A DNA stretch of 64,000 bases from Streptosporangium lutulentum (GCF_030811455.1 NZ_JAUSQU010000001.1:2356001-2420000); one strand, 5' to 3'. Numbered from the stretch's first letter, positions 54,670 through 64,000 are shown. A program made the numbers and translations. The notes: generated by a model not told the origin, from the letters alone.

Positions 54670-56505
54670 CTATGACCAGCCGTAGACGGACCTGACGGCC
54701 GCCGCGACCTCGTTGACCAGCGCCGTGTTGTTGCCGTTGGCCAGGACGGCGTAACCCGCGCCCAGCTCCGGGTAGCCCTTGAACACCGACTTGAAACCGT
54801 AGTTGGAGCCGTCGTGGGTGTAGGAGAAGTCCCGGGTGCCGGAGCCTGCGACGAACAGCCCGCGCCCCATGCCGGGCTGCGGCCCCTCGGTGAGCAGCGT
54901 GCGCGCGGACGACCGGTCGAGCGGGCCGGCGATGTCCCCGGTGGCGGTCCAGGCCTGATTGAGGTACGACACCAGGCGGCACAGGTCCAGCACGGTCGTG
55001 TACAGGCCGGCGGCGGCCGACTCCGGATACCGGTTGCGCCCGCCCGGGATCACCGCTCCGGCGGTGGTGTGACCGGAGGCCAGCTCGAAGGCGGGAGAGA
55101 GCGCGTACGAACTGCTCGTCATCCCGAGCGGGGCGAGCACCTCCTGGCGCATGTAGTCGGTCAGCGGCCCGCCGGTCAGCTCCTCCACCATGCGCTGCAG
55201 CAGCACGAACCCGGCCCCCGAGTAGTGGTACTGCGCTCCCGGGTCGGTGGTCAGCTCGATCTTCGGGGAGTTGCCCTCGCCGTTCATGACCTGCAGCAGC
55301 GACGGCACGGTGGCGGACGGCCCGTACCCGGCGAAGCCGCCGCCGGAGGCGTCGAAGCCGGAGCAGGCCCCGGCGGGCGAGGTGGAGCCGCGCCCGATGA
55401 CGCCGGCCCGGTGCGTCAGGAGCCGGTCGATGGTCGGCACCGCCGACGGCGAGACGCACGAACGGCTCGGCAGGGTCCAGCCGAGATGCGGGCGGACGTC
55501 GGCGGTAAGGGGGATCCCGCGCGTCCGCAGCAGGCGCAGCACGCCGATCGCGGTCACGGCCTTGCTGATGGAGGCCGCCTGGAACGCGGTCTCCGGATGC
55601 GCGGCGGCGGCGCCGCCCGCCTCCAGCCACCCGTATCCGGTGGACCAGGCGATCTTGTTGCCGACGACCACCGCGACCGCCACGCCTGGTGTCCTGTACG
55701 CGCTCATCCGCTGCCAGATGGTCGAGCCGCCGACCGCGTTCTCGAACTGCCGCACCCGGTCCGCGGGCAGTGCGGGCGCCTTGCCCCGGGAGCACAGCCC
55801 CCAGCCGCCGCCGGGCGCGAAGGCCAGGCCGTGGACCTGCCAGCCGCCGGCGGCCAGGAGGTTCAGCTGCGTGAAGCAGGCGTCGTCGATGCCGCGCACG
55901 TAGAACTCGTCCTGCGCGATCACGGCCCACCCGCCCTCCGGGGGAAAGGCGACGCGGGTCAGGCGGCGCCCGCCCTGGGTCAGGTTGCGCATCATCTGGT
56001 AACACTCGTCGTCGACGCCGCGGGCGTGGAAGCCGTTCGCGGCGGCGACCACCCAGCGGTCGCCCCCCGCGGGCGGGAAGGCCACGTCCACGACCTGCTG
56101 TCCGGCGTCGTAGTAGGCCTGGACGCGCTCCAGGCATGTCCCAGGCAGGCCGCGCGCCGACACGCCGCGATCCGTGGTGATCACCCAGCGGTCACCGCCC
56201 GCCGGAGGGAAGGCGATGGCGTTGATCTTCCGGCCGGCCTTGACCAGCGCTCCCAGCTCGGTGAAGCACGCGTCGGGGATGCCCCGGGCGAAGTAACGGC
56301 CGTCCTGCGTCACCATGACCCAGCCGCCGGACGGGGTGAAGGCGAGCACCGTGATGCCGTACGGCGCCAGCTCGGCCAGCTTCGCGTGCGCCTCGGCGGA
56401 CAGGCCCCGATCGGCGGACGGATAGGCCGCCGCCTGCGCGGGCGGCGCGGCGGCGGCCACCAGACCGGCGGTGCCGGTCAGCGTGAGAAAACGTCTCCGG
56501 TCCAC
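54670..56505 (-). CDS. Tat-exported serine hydrolase with N-terminal tandem repeats
   Basis: 611 aa from GTG 56505. Twin-arginine signal (DRRRFLTLTGTAGLVAAAAPPAQA). Residues about 45-250 hold four to five repeats of some 48 residues with the pattern I..IAFPPAGGDRWVI....G..ARG..D.C, which may fold as a beta-propeller-like unit. Then a class C beta-lactamase/D-aminopeptidase-type domain: SISK (FQAASISKAVTA), YSG in YHYSGAGF, and HDGSN near the end. Likely acts on cell-wall peptides or esters outside the cell. An ORF upstream in frame exists but lacks a start with features. Confidence 0.88.
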   Translation of the reverse strand: MDRRRFLTLTGTAGLVAAAAPPAQAAAYPSADRGLSAEAHAKLAELAPYGITVLAFTPSGGWVMVTQDGRYFARGIPDACFTELGALVKAGRKINAIAFPPAGGDRWVITTDRGVSARGLPGTCLERVQAYYDAGQQVVDVAFPPAGGDRWVVAAANGFHARGVDDECYQMMRNLTQGGRRLTRVAFPPEGGWAVIAQDEFYVRGIDDACFTQLNLLAAGGWQVHGLAFAPGGGWGLCSRGKAPALPADRVRQFENAVGGSTIWQRMSAYRTPGVAVAVVVGNKIAWSTGYGWLEAGGAAAAHPETAFQAASISKAVTAIGVLRLLRTRGIPLTADVRPHLGWTLPSRSCVSPSAVPTIDRLLTHRAGVIGRGSTSPAGACSGFDASGGGFAGYGPSATVPSLLQVMNGEGNSPKIELTTDPGAQYHYSGAGFVLLQRMVEELTGGPLTDYMRQEVLAPLGMTSSSYALSPAFELASGHTTAGAVIPGGRNRYPESAAAGLYTTVLDLCRLVSYLNQAWTATGDIAGPLDRSSARTLLTEGPQPGMGRGLFVAGSGTRDFSYTHDGSNYGFKSVFKGYPELGAGYAVLANGNNTALVNEVAAAVRSVYGWS

Positions 56506-56764
56506 GGGGCTCCTCGATCGTGACGACGAAACAGGGCGAATCTTTGCAGAGGTGGCAATCAATGACCAACTGCGGGTCTGACCGCTTTCCGTGATCGGCA
56601 TCCGTACGGCCAGGCCAGGGACGTGTATCACCGCGGAGAACCGTGCACCCACGTCCTACGGGCCAGGCGTGTGTCCGCGGCGTATCCGCGAAGACACGAG
56701 CCGGGCGCGTTCGCCGTGGCGTCCGATGAGCGGCCGCCGGTGATCGAGGACGTCTCCGTCCCTG

Positions 56765-58699
56765 TCACGCCGGAGCGGGTTCCGGTTTGTCGTTTCCCAG
56801 CGGTCCCAGCGGGCCGAAGCGCCATTCGCCTTCGCCGAGCAGTTCGAGTTCGTGAGTGTGGTGCTGCTCGACCGTCGAGCGGTGGCTGACGCTGACGACG
56901 ATGGTGCCGGGCAGCTCCGACCGCATCAGTCGATAGAGGGCGAACTCCAGGTTCTCGTCCAACGCCGAGGTCGACTCGTCGAGGAACACCACCTTCGGCT
57001 TCGTCAGCAGAATCCGTGCGAACGCGATCCGCTGCTGCTCGCCCGGGGAAAGCACCTTGGCCCAGTCCTGTGCCTCGTCGAGCCGGTCCACGAGGTGCGG
57101 CAGCGCGACCTTGTGCAGTGTGGCGCGTATGGTCTCGTCATCGACGGTGCCTTCCTCGCCGGGATAGGTGACGACAGTGCGCAGGTCGCCCAGCGGTACG
57201 TAGGGAAGCTGAGACAGGAACATCGTCTCGTTGGGTCCGCCCGGTCGGATCAGCGTGCCGGTGGTGAACGGCCACAACTCGGCGAGGCTGCGCAGCAGCG
57301 TGGTCTTGCCGATGCCGGACGGCCCGGTGACGACCAGCGTGTCACCCACGTCGAGCCGCATGTCGAGCGGCTTGATCAGCTGCTGTCCGTCGGGGGTGCG
57401 GACCTCGACGGCCTTGAGCTGAACCGTCCCGTCGACGCAGGGCAGCGTCGTCACCTCCGGCAGCGCCCTGGCCTCTTCGTTGGCGACGACCAGACCGTGA
57501 AGCCGGATGATCGCCGCCCGGTACCCGGCGAAGGCGTCGTAGGCGTTCCGGAAGAACGAGAGGCCGTTCTGGATCCCGTTGAACGCCGATGCCGACTGGG
57601 TGAGATCGCCGAGGCGGATCTCGGCGGCGAACAGCCGCGGCGCCTGCAGGAGATAGGGCAGGGGCACGATGCTCTGGCTGATCGAGTAGTTCCAGGCGTT
57701 GAAGCCGATGCTCCTGTTCAGGTACCGCTTGTAGTTGGCGACGACGGGGGCGAACAGGTGCCGCAGCCCCGAGCGCTCCGCGAGCTCGCCGCGGTAGAAC
57801 GCGACCGCCTCCGACGCGTCGCGCAGGCGCACCAGGGCGTAACGGAACGCCGCGTTGAACTTCTCGTTCCGGAAGGCCAGCCAGATGATCGGCTTGCCGA
57901 TCCAGAACGCGATGGCGGAGGCGATGAGGACGTAGACCAGCCCGATCCAGAACATCGCCCTGGGGATCTCCGCCCCGAACACGGAAAGCGTTCCCGAGAG
58001 GTTCCACAGGATCGCCGTGAACGACACGATCGAGGTGACCGCGGAGATCGCGCCGAACAACAGCGTGCTGGACGTCCCCCCGTTGCTCGGAAGGTTGGGC
58101 AGAGGTCCGTATCCGGCGGTGACCACGTCGACGTCGGACTGGATGCGCTGGTCCGGGTTGTCGATGGTGTCGTCGATGAACCGCGACCGGTAGTAGGCCT
58201 TACCGTCGAGCCAGTCGCCGGTCAGCCTGTCGGTGAGCCAGGCGCGCCAGGCCAGCACGAACCGCTGGAGCAGGAACAGATCAAGCAGCAGCCGGGCGAT
58301 GTGTATCGCCGCCAGGATGCAGAAGATCCACAGGGACATCCAGAAGCCGTGTTCGCCGGAGTCCTTCACCGGGGTGTTGCCGACGGCGATGCCCTGAACC
58401 GCGACCTGGAGGCTGGACAGCATGTCGTTGCCCTGGTAGCTGAACAGCACGTCCAGCCGGACGCCGGCGACCACCGACAACAGCAGGGCGCCGAGCCAGA
58501 GCCAGACCTTGACGCTTCCCGGACCGGTGAAGTACGCGCCGGTGATGCGCCAGAACTGCCTGCCCCATGTCGTGAGGAGGCCGAGCAGCACGAGGACCAC
58601 CACGGTGCACACCGCGGCGATCGCCCAGGCTTCGGCGATCCACACCAGCGATGTCCAGACCTCGGAGCTCCAGTCGAGCGTCGGGGTGAACAACTCCAT
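56765..58699 (-). CDS. SbmA/BacA-like ABC transporter with fused ATPase (YddA/Rv1819c type)
   Basis: 644 aa. N-terminal about 430 residues form the ABC_membrane_2 domain with [12 protein letters not shown], the family's conserved cytoplasmic loop, and six membrane helices; C-terminal ATPase with Walker [10 protein letters not shown], signature LSPGEQQR, Walker [14 protein letters not shown]-loop SVSHR. Mycobacterial Rv1819c of this architecture imports hydrophilic compounds including cobalamin and bleomycin. No riboswitch precedes this gene, so substrate is open. Confidence 0.9.
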   Translation of the reverse strand: MELFTPTLDWSSEVWTSLVWIAEAWAIAAVCTVVVLVLLGLLTTWGRQFWRITGAYFTGPGSVKVWLWLGALLLSVVAGVRLDVLFSYQGNDMLSSLQVAVQGIAVGNTPVKDSGEHGFWMSLWIFCILAAIHIARLLLDLFLLQRFVLAWRAWLTDRLTGDWLDGKAYYRSRFIDDTIDNPDQRIQSDVDVVTAGYGPLPNLPSNGGTSSTLLFGAISAVTSIVSFTAILWNLSGTLSVFGAEIPRAMFWIGLVYVLIASAIAFWIGKPIIWLAFRNEKFNAAFRYALVRLRDASEAVAFYRGELAERSGLRHLFAPVVANYKRYLNRSIGFNAWNYSISQSIVPLPYLLQAPRLFAAEIRLGDLTQSASAFNGIQNGLSFFRNAYDAFAGYRAAIIRLHGLVVANEEARALPEVTTLPCVDGTVQLKAVEVRTPDGQQLIKPLDMRLDVGDTLVVTGPSGIGKTTLLRSLAELWPFTTGTLIRPGGPNETMFLSQLPYVPLGDLRTVVTYPGEEGTVDDETIRATLHKVALPHLVDRLDEAQDWAKVLSPGEQQRIAFARILLTKPKVVFLDESTSALDENLEFALYRLMRSELPGTIVVSVSHRSTVEQHHTHELELLGEGEWRFGPLGPLGNDKPEPAPA

Positions 58700-58818
58700 T
58701 CCGGAAACGTATAGGCACAGATTGCGACGAGAGCCCTGGAGAGCTCAACTCGCGGGAGGGAGTCGTTCGCGTCGCCGTTCTCCGATATCCGCCGGCCGCG
58801 GACGGATCAGCCGGCTTG

Positions 58819-59775
58819 TCAGAGGCCGGCGAGCCACTCGACGACGGTGGCGACGAAGGTGGCCGGGTCGTGGCCGTGCATCGAGTGCGGCATGTCCGGG
58901 AACTCGCGGTAGGTGAACGAGTTGCCGGTGCCCTCGACGAGCCGGCGGACGTGGCGGACCTGCTCGTCGGAGCTCGCGCCGATCAGGTTCCCGGTGTCCG
59001 GGTCGACGTGGTGGAAATGGTGGGTGAACAGCACCGGCACCTTGACCTGCCGCAGCATCGCCTCGTGGTCACAGGTGAGGGCGACCCGGCCGGAGACGAA
59101 GGCGTCGCCCCACTCGGGGTCGTACTCGCGCAGGTTCTGCCGCGGACCCGCGGGCGGCAGCCCCCCGGGCACCGACTGTACCGCCGCGGGCAGCCACTCC
59201 GGGACCTCGCGGGCCATGGCGGCCTGCAGACCGGCCTCGTCGCCGATCGACCACTGCGGGCCGAGCCACCGGTGCCGGAGCCGGAAGATATGGCCGACGG
59301 GGCCCTGACGGATGGACGGGCCGATCGCGGGGGTGGTCTCCGAGGCGAACAGCGGCGGGTCCTCGTAGACCGCGGCGCGGATCTGGCCGGGGGCGGCGTA
59401 CGCGGACAGCCAGGCGGCGAGCACCCCACCGGACGACAGCCCGCTGACCACCACCGGCCGGCCGATCACGCGGTCGATGAACCGGACCAGGTCGCCGCCG
59501 AAGACGTCCAGGCTGTAGCGGCCCGGGGTCCACGTGGACCGGCCCTGCCCGCGCAGGTCGACCGCATAGACCTGGTAGGTCTCGGCAAGCAGGCGCATGG
59601 CCTCCTCGTAGCCCCACCACGACTCGGTCTGGCCGGGGATCAGCAGGATCGCGGGGTTCGCGGGATCCCCGGCCACGGCGTAGTTCATCCGGACCTCGCC
59701 GAGGTCCACGATGTGCTCGGGGAAGGCGTGCGCCTCGAAGATCTCGGGGTGGTCGTTGTACTCGATGTAGGTCAC
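58819..59775 (-). CDS. Alpha/beta hydrolase
   Basis: 318 aa from GTG 59775. Oxyanion region LLIPGQTESWWGYEEAM, strand DLRGQGRST, nucleophile elbow GLSSGG (Ser), acid in VDPDTGN region and His in DMPHSMHGHDP. Soluble. Similar to esterase/lactonase-type hydrolases; substrate unknown. Divergent from a TetR gene with a palindrome in between. Confidence 0.9.
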   Translation of the reverse strand: MTYIEYNDHPEIFEAHAFPEHIVDLGEVRMNYAVAGDPANPAILLIPGQTESWWGYEEAMRLLAETYQVYAVDLRGQGRSTWTPGRYSLDVFGGDLVRFIDRVIGRPVVVSGLSSGGVLAAWLSAYAAPGQIRAAVYEDPPLFASETTPAIGPSIRQGPVGHIFRLRHRWLGPQWSIGDEAGLQAAMAREVPEWLPAAVQSVPGGLPPAGPRQNLREYDPEWGDAFVSGRVALTCDHEAMLRQVKVPVLFTHHFHHVDPDTGNLIGASSDEQVRHVRRLVEGTGNSFTYREFPDMPHSMHGHDPATFVATVVEWLAGL

Positions 59776-59975
59776 GGGGAACCCTTCGTCGCGGAGAGCA
59801 GCCGGGGAACAGGACGGAGGCCGGCGCTTCGGGCCCGAGGCGGGCCCGCTGCGGTTGGGGTGCTCGCCGCGGTTCGGCGGCGCGACGCGTGACCACGGGC
59901 GCGGGGGTGACAGGCTTCGGCGTATCGGTCCGTGATGGAGCGCGCGTGTACGTCCAGCCAGCCGGTCCTGGTTGG

Positions 59976-59992
59976 TTGTGACACCATCACAA
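59976..59992. promoter_or_regulatory. TetR operator TTGTGA-N5-TCACAA
   Basis: Perfect 6-bp arms in an A+T-rich patch, 37 bp upstream of the TetR start and 200 bp from the hydrolase start. Confidence 0.6.
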
Positions 59993-60028
59993 AACTGAGG
60001 AAATCATCAACAGCGGGCTCAGTCAACT

Positions 60029-60661
60029 ATGGTGACGCCTATGAGTGCGTCCAGACCGGAACGCCGCAAGGCACAGACCCGCCGCAAGCTCGTCGACGCG
60101 GCGCGCGCGATGCTGGCCGACGGCACGGCGCAGCGAGCGAGCATCCAGGACATCACCGAGGCCGCCGACGTGGGGTTCGGCTCGTTCTACAACCACTTCA
60201 CCAGCAAGGACGACCTGTTCGTCGCGGCGGTCGCCGACGTGCTGGAGGAGGTCGGCGCGCTGTTGGAGCGGCTCAGCCGCGAGCTGGCCGACCCCGCCGC
60301 CGGGTTCGCGCAGTCGGTCCGGCTGGCCGTCCGGATGACCCGGACGCGCCCGCAGGTCGCCCACATCCTCGTGCGCCACGGACTGTCCTACCTGGACGGC
60401 CGGCACGGGCTGACCCCGCGCATCCTGCCGGACATCACCCGGGCCGTGGCGGCCGGCCGGTTCACGGTGGACAACCCCCGGCTGGCGTTCGCCACCACCG
60501 TCGGCTCGGTGCTGGGCACACTGCAGCTGACGCTCGTGGATCCCGACTTCGCCGCCCAGCCGGTGGACGAGCAGCTCGCCGAGCAGCTGCTGCGCATGTT
60601 CGGCGTCGCCGCGGGCGAGGCGCGCGAGCTGGCGACCGGGCCGCTGCCCGACCTGCCCTGA
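60029..60661 (+). CDS. TetR-family regulator
   Basis: 210 aa from ATG 60029 (ATG 60041 is possible). HTH about residues 18-62 (LVDAARAMLADGTAQRASIQDITEAADVGFGSFYNHFTSKDDL) and a TetR_C ligand domain. No Shine-Dalgarno visible. Probably controls the divergent alpha/beta hydrolase. Confidence 0.92.
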   Translation: MVTPMSASRPERRKAQTRRKLVDAARAMLADGTAQRASIQDITEAADVGFGSFYNHFTSKDDLFVAAVADVLEEVGALLERLSRELADPAAGFAQSVRLAVRMTRTRPQVAHILVRHGLSYLDGRHGLTPRILPDITRAVAAGRFTVDNPRLAFATTVGSVLGTLQLTLVDPDFAAQPVDEQLAEQLLRMFGVAAGEARELATGPLPDLP

Positions 60662-60706
60662 CCCGCCCGGCTCGCCGCGAGTGGCGTCGCGCCGCCACGG
60701 TGCCCC

Positions 60707-60735
60707 CGTGTGCCGAGCGGCTCGCTCGGCACACG
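60707..60735. terminator. Bidirectional terminator hairpin
   Basis: CGTGTGCCGAGC and GCTCGGCACACG, 12-bp perfect stem with a 5-nt loop, between the TetR gene and the convergent VOC gene. Confidence 0.8.
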
Positions 60736-60892
60736 TGATGCCCGCGTACGGCGGGGCCCGTCTTCTCGGCATCCGGCCGGCGGAGGCTCTCCTGCGGGGG
60801 GCTCGCCGACGTCCGCCTCCACGAAGGCAGACGTGAACTCACGGCCGAAGGTGGAGATCCGCGCTCCCGCCCGCCGCCGGCCCGGACGACGG

Positions 60893-61303
60893 TCAGGCCA
60901 GAACCTCCAGGTAGTGGGGGTTGTACATCACACCCAGGATGTTGCCCCACGGGTCGATGACCGAGGCCGTGATGAAGCCCTCACCGCGATCGTGCGGCGA
61001 GTCGTGCGGCTTCGCCCCCATGGCCACGAGTCGGTCGACCGTCGCGGGGACGTCGTCCACGTGCCAGAACGCAATGGCGCCCGCGGGTTGGCCGATCGTG
61101 CCGGGATCCGCCGTCATGGCCAGCTCGGTTCCGGCGTACGCGCTGTTGACGATGCCGAATTCGTGCTGGTAGTCGCCGATGCGCCACTCCATGTAAGCCG
61201 GGGTGTCCATGTAGGGCGGGATCCCGAACAGCTCGGTGTACCAGCGCTTGGTCGCCTCGAAATCGGGAGAGTAGTAGGAGACGGTCGTGAGTCCTCGCAA
61301 CAT
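60893..61303 (-). CDS. VOC-family (glyoxalase/dioxygenase fold) protein
   Basis: 136 aa, two beta-alpha-beta-beta-beta modules. First: TTVSYYSPDFEATKRWYTELFG; second: AIAFWHVDDVPATVDRLVAMGAKPHDSPHDRGEGFITASVIDPWGNILGVMYNPHY, ending with the usual DPxGN(x)LG. Metal ligands near His (QHEFG, FWHVDD) are plausible. Could be a dioxygenase-like, resistance or carrier protein. A 7-bp inverted repeat (61349-61373) lies in its promoter region. Confidence 0.88.
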   Translation of the reverse strand: MLRGLTTVSYYSPDFEATKRWYTELFGIPPYMDTPAYMEWRIGDYQHEFGIVNSAYAGTELAMTADPGTIGQPAGAIAFWHVDDVPATVDRLVAMGAKPHDSPHDRGEGFITASVIDPWGNILGVMYNPHYLEVLA

Positions 61304-61638
61304 CGCCTGGTTCCTTTCTCGCAGGGTTATGTGACCATCCTCGTCGTCAAAGTGCGCATCTACTGAGCACTTTCGAACGAAACACCGGGCGTGACGCACA
61401 AGTGGAGCTTCATGTTCGATGGCCTGCGGACTTTCCCCAGGTCATAGCGGGGGGGGCGAGCTGCCGGGTGGGCGTGCGGGGCGCGGTTTCCCGGGTCGGG
61501 GCGCGTGCGCCGGGCATCGCGTTACCGGGCGGATGCCGTGAAACCCTCGACGGACCCGGGGGCGACCGGCCGGGTGGAGCGGGTTCCCGTTCCGCGGCCC
61601 GTCGCCGCCGCCTCGCCGGCGGCGCCGCTGTCGTCCGG
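61304..61638. other. 335-bp region between VOC and SUKH genes, no gene
   Basis: Carries an inverted repeat AAAGTGC-N11-GCACTTT (61349-61373), 46 bp upstream of the VOC start, a possible operator. The rest is G+C-rich sequence without a supportable gene. Confidence 0.5.
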
Positions 61639-62478
61639 CTAGGACCAGGTGGGCTCTCCGAGGCGTGTCGTCGTCGACAGCACCTGGCAGCCCATGCGGT
61701 GGACGGCGTCGAACAGTGTGGCGCGAGCCCGCGCTTCGTCTTCGGCCGGGAAGGCGACCAGGATCTGGTGACCGTAGGCCGTCTCGTAGGTCAGCGACCA
61801 GCCGAGGTCCGTGGCGGCGAAATGGTCTTGCCGGTAGTCGTCCCCGTCGTCGTTCATGCCCCGGTCGGCCGTGGGCGCGAGCGCGTCACGGAGGATCCGC
61901 AGCCGCTCAAGGTAAGGCAGCTCGCCGTCGGACAGCTCGATGCGGACGTGTTCGCGCTCGCGAAACGGCTCGAACCACGGCGACGCCGCGACCTCGTCGG
62001 GCAATATCGTCGTGGTGATCCGTCCACTCAACCAGCCGTGGAGGAACTCCACCGCGCCGACGTCCTGCGCGTCGTAGTAGACGTTGCGCGGGTTCCAGAC
62101 CACGACCTTCCAGCTGTCCGGCTCTCCGTCGGTCAGCCAGCAGAGCGAGTCACCGTTGTCGGTGCCGGCCCACTCCAGCAGCCCGCCGGGTTCCGGATAG
62201 AACGGGTACGGGCATTCGTCGGGATACTGCTCGCGGTAGGACCGCTCTCTGTCCAGCAGCCGTTGTGCGTGCTGGACCAGCAGGTCGCGGGCACCGAACG
62301 GGGTCAACGGCGTGATGAAGTCAAGAAACTGGCCGAGCCCGTATCGTTCGATGAGGGCCTTGAAGTCGGTGGGCAGCCCAAGCCCGAGAGTGGTCTCGAC
62401 CGCGCTCCAGTCGCCGTGCGCGTCGACCGGTTCCACGGGCGGCGGCACAAAGCGGATCAAGTCATCAATCGCTGTCAT
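61639..62478 (-). CDS. SMI1/KNR4 (SUKH-1) family protein
   Basis: 279 aa from ATG 62478. Classical start: DLIRFVPPPVEPVDAHGDWSAVETTLGLGLPTDFKALIERYGLGQFLDFI, then LEWAGTDNGDSLCWLTDGEPDSWKVVVWNPR, a SUKH core with C-terminal extension of alpha/beta type. The third SUKH protein in the window, unrelated in close sequence to the other two. Confidence 0.9.
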   Translation of the reverse strand: MTAIDDLIRFVPPPVEPVDAHGDWSAVETTLGLGLPTDFKALIERYGLGQFLDFITPLTPFGARDLLVQHAQRLLDRERSYREQYPDECPYPFYPEPGGLLEWAGTDNGDSLCWLTDGEPDSWKVVVWNPRNVYYDAQDVGAVEFLHGWLSGRITTTILPDEVAASPWFEPFREREHVRIELSDGELPYLERLRILRDALAPTADRGMNDDGDDYRQDHFAATDLGWSLTYETAYGHQILVAFPAEDEARARATLFDAVHRMGCQVLSTTTRLGEPTWS

Positions 62479-62659
62479 GGTTCGTAAGCGTAGTGGCTGA
62501 TGATCAAGCTTCTCTTCCCGCCGACCAACGATCCGACCGTGAGGTCCGTCCACGGGGGGCGAGGATCGGATCCGCCTCTTTCCGTGCGGGGACCGGCCGC
62601 GGCGTCGGATCGACACCCATGCCCGGCGCCACGTCCTGCCCTGCCGGTGGGAGGCGCTC

Positions 62660-63373
62660 TCAGGCCGGCTGATAGGTGCTGTTGGCCGCTGTCCGCCGGA
62701 TGACGAACCCCATCGCCGAGTAGAGCCGGAGGGCGTTCTCGTTCTCCGTGACAAGGTGAAGGAACGGCCGCTCACCCCGCTCCACGATGCCGTCGATCAG
62801 CCGCTCCGTGAGCGCACGGGCCAGCCCCCGGCCGCGATGGTCCGGGTCGGTGCAGACGGCGCTGACCTCGGTCCATCCCCCGGGTCGCATTCTCTCGCCG
62901 GCCATCGCGATCAGCTTTCCCTTGTCGCGCACGCCCAAGTAGGTGCCGAGCAGGGGGGTGCGCCTCTCGAACGGGCCGGGCCGGGCGGTCCTGGCGAGCT
63001 CGATCATGTCGTCCGTGGCCGACGGTCCGAGCGTCTCGATCGCGAAAGCCGGATCTTCGCGCGGCACCCTCGCCATCAGCGCGTCGGTGGCGACCATCTG
63101 GTAGAGGGGAAGGTGCCGTACCAGCGTCCACGACGACGGCGCCGAATCGGGCGCGTCCATGATCAGCACCGGATCCCCGTCGGCGAGGCGCCCCAGCTGC
63201 TCCCACTCCGCCGGCGTCGCGTCCGCGGGCAGCGCCATGAAGGGGGAGACGTCCGCCGGATAGCGAGCCGCACGGCCGTCGGTGAGCGCCAGGGCACGAT
63301 GCGCCCCCGTCAGCGAGTGCCAGATCGGATTGTCCAGCACGGAGGCGGCCGCGACCTCGATGAGATTTGTCAT
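62660..63373 (-). CDS. GNAT-family N-acetyltransferase
   Basis: 237 aa from ATG 63373 (ATG 63391 also in frame). C-terminal GNAT domain: acetyl-CoA loop VCTDPDHRGRGLARALTERLI (V-x-P-x-R-x-R-G-x-A) and HLVTENENALRLYSAMGFVIRRT. N-terminal half is an additional GNAT-like lobe as in FR47-type enzymes. Substrate not predictable. Divergent from the CGNR gene. Confidence 0.9.
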   Translation of the reverse strand: MTNLIEVAAASVLDNPIWHSLTGAHRALALTDGRAARYPADVSPFMALPADATPAEWEQLGRLADGDPVLIMDAPDSAPSSWTLVRHLPLYQMVATDALMARVPREDPAFAIETLGPSATDDMIELARTARPGPFERRTPLLGTYLGVRDKGKLIAMAGERMRPGGWTEVSAVCTDPDHRGRGLARALTERLIDGIVERGERPFLHLVTENENALRLYSAMGFVIRRTAANSTYQPA

Positions 63374-63518
63374 GGTTGTGACCGTAGCCATTACGGCTAT
63401 AACTATCAAGCGCAGATCGTTGACCTGTTGCTACCGAACGACGTTTGCGCCCATCTGGTGATTTGCTAGTCTGAGCATCCGGCCCAGGGGGCGGCGAGGA
63501 GACAACAGGGGGACCCGG

Positions 63519-64000
63519 ATGCCGGCAGCGGGCACGTCACGTTCCCCGGCCCCGCCGGCGGCAGACCTCGTTCTGGCGTTCGCGAACACGCACGCCGGCG
63601 GTCGCGGCGAACAGCTCAAGGACCGCGACGCGCTGCGCGACTGGCTGAAGGCCGCCGGATACCCGGACGAGGCCGCGACCGACGCGGACGCCGCGGCGGC
63701 GCGGGAGTTCCGGGACGCCCTGCAGCTGCTGATGCTGGCGCACTCCGGAGAGGAGGCCGCGTCGCGGGAGCACGTCGCGCGCGCCGAAGCCCACCTCTCC
63801 CGCGTCGCGGACGGTGCGCCCCTGTGCGTCGTCGTCACCGCGACGGGGACCACGCTGGTGCCCGTCCGGCACGGTGTGTGGGGTGCGTTCGGCGCCGTGC
63901 TCGCCGGAGTCGCGGAACTGGACCGCGCCGGGATGTGGCGGCGCGTCAAAGCGTGCCGCAACGAGATCTGCCACGAAGGGTTCTTCGACCGCTCCCGGAA
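63519..64000 (+). CDS. CGNR zinc-finger / ABATE-domain protein, cut by window end
   Basis: About 160 residues present. ADLVLAFANTHAGG and LKDRDALRDWLKAAGY mark the ABATE (stress-induced) domain, and the last residues VKACRNEICHEGFFDRSR are the beginning of the C-terminal CGNR zinc finger with its first two cysteines. Putative transcriptional regulator. The remaining cysteines lie beyond base 64000. Confidence 0.85.
   Translation, partial: MPAAGTSRSPAPPAADLVLAFANTHAGGRGEQLKDRDALRDWLKAAGYPDEAATDADAAAAREFRDALQLLMLAHSGEEAASREHVARAEAHLSRVADGAPLCVVVTATGTTLVPVRHGVWGAFGAVLAGVAELDRAGMWRRVKACRNEICHEGFFDRSR

Overview
The window is about 70% G+C or higher, uses almost only G/C-ending codons, has many GTG/TTG starts and 4-bp ATGA/GTGA gene overlaps, and carries typical actinomycete families: a SARP regulator, many TetR genes, DrrAB-type transport, a soluble P450 with its own ferredoxin, and CGNR and SUKH proteins. 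It looks like accessory chromosome of a filamentous actinomycete, perhaps Streptosporangiales. That placement is inference from gene content. I saw no tRNA, rRNA, CRISPR array, transposase or integrase.

Layout. 1-3.1 kb: peptide-type ABC importer on the minus strand, cut by the left edge. 3.5-12 kb: small membrane protein, flavin monooxygenase, a large secreted phosphodiester glycosidase/metallophosphoesterase, and a LysR-serine hydrolase pair. 12.1-17.3 kb: haloacetate-dehalogenase-like hydrolase, then a cobalamin riboswitch controlling a four-gene cassette (lipoprotein, FecCD permease, ATPase, FhuF-like [2Fe-2S] protein). 17.6-25.7 kb: MFS exporter, Rsm22-like methyltransferase, a frameshifted methyltransferase facing an XRE-cupin regulator, TetR-RidA, and a LysR-dialkylglycine decarboxylase pair. 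25.9-26.6 kb: two head-to-head gene remnants. 26.7-32.7 kb: SUKH protein, MarR-MFS operon, giant SARP regulator. 33-38.3 kb: TetR-aldo/keto reductase, another TetR, a truncated ABC-2 exporter and its TetR. 38.5-44.1 kb: TetR with a minisatellite, a ferredoxin reductase-P450-ferredoxin cassette, and TetR-macrolide-type glycosyltransferase. 44.4-50.8 kb: ribbon-helix-helix/DUF4097/DrrA/DrrB operon, a HEAT protein plus MerR-HEAT regulator operon, and a membrane protein with a GntR regulator. 50.9-64 kb: second aldo/keto reductase, FAD reductase, Nudix, two more SUKH proteins, Tat-exported serine hydrolase with repeats, SbmA/BacA-like ABC protein, alpha/beta hydrolase-TetR, VOC, GNAT and a partial CGNR gene.

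How it works together. Most of the window is a chain of small inducible modules: a regulator next to an efflux, modifying or redox gene, with a palindrome in the shared promoter. Fifteen apparently intact transcriptional regulators are present, plus one TetR remnant and a partial CGNR gene. Several modules show decay or rearrangement: a frameshift, two truncated genes facing each other, an ABC permease cut by its neighbour, and a TetR whose operator segment recurs 17 kb away in front of an aldo/keto reductase. The most unusual units are the B12-riboswitch/FhuF cassette, the HEAT/MerR-HEAT operon with a textbook MerR promoter, and the RHH operon with three stacked palindromes.
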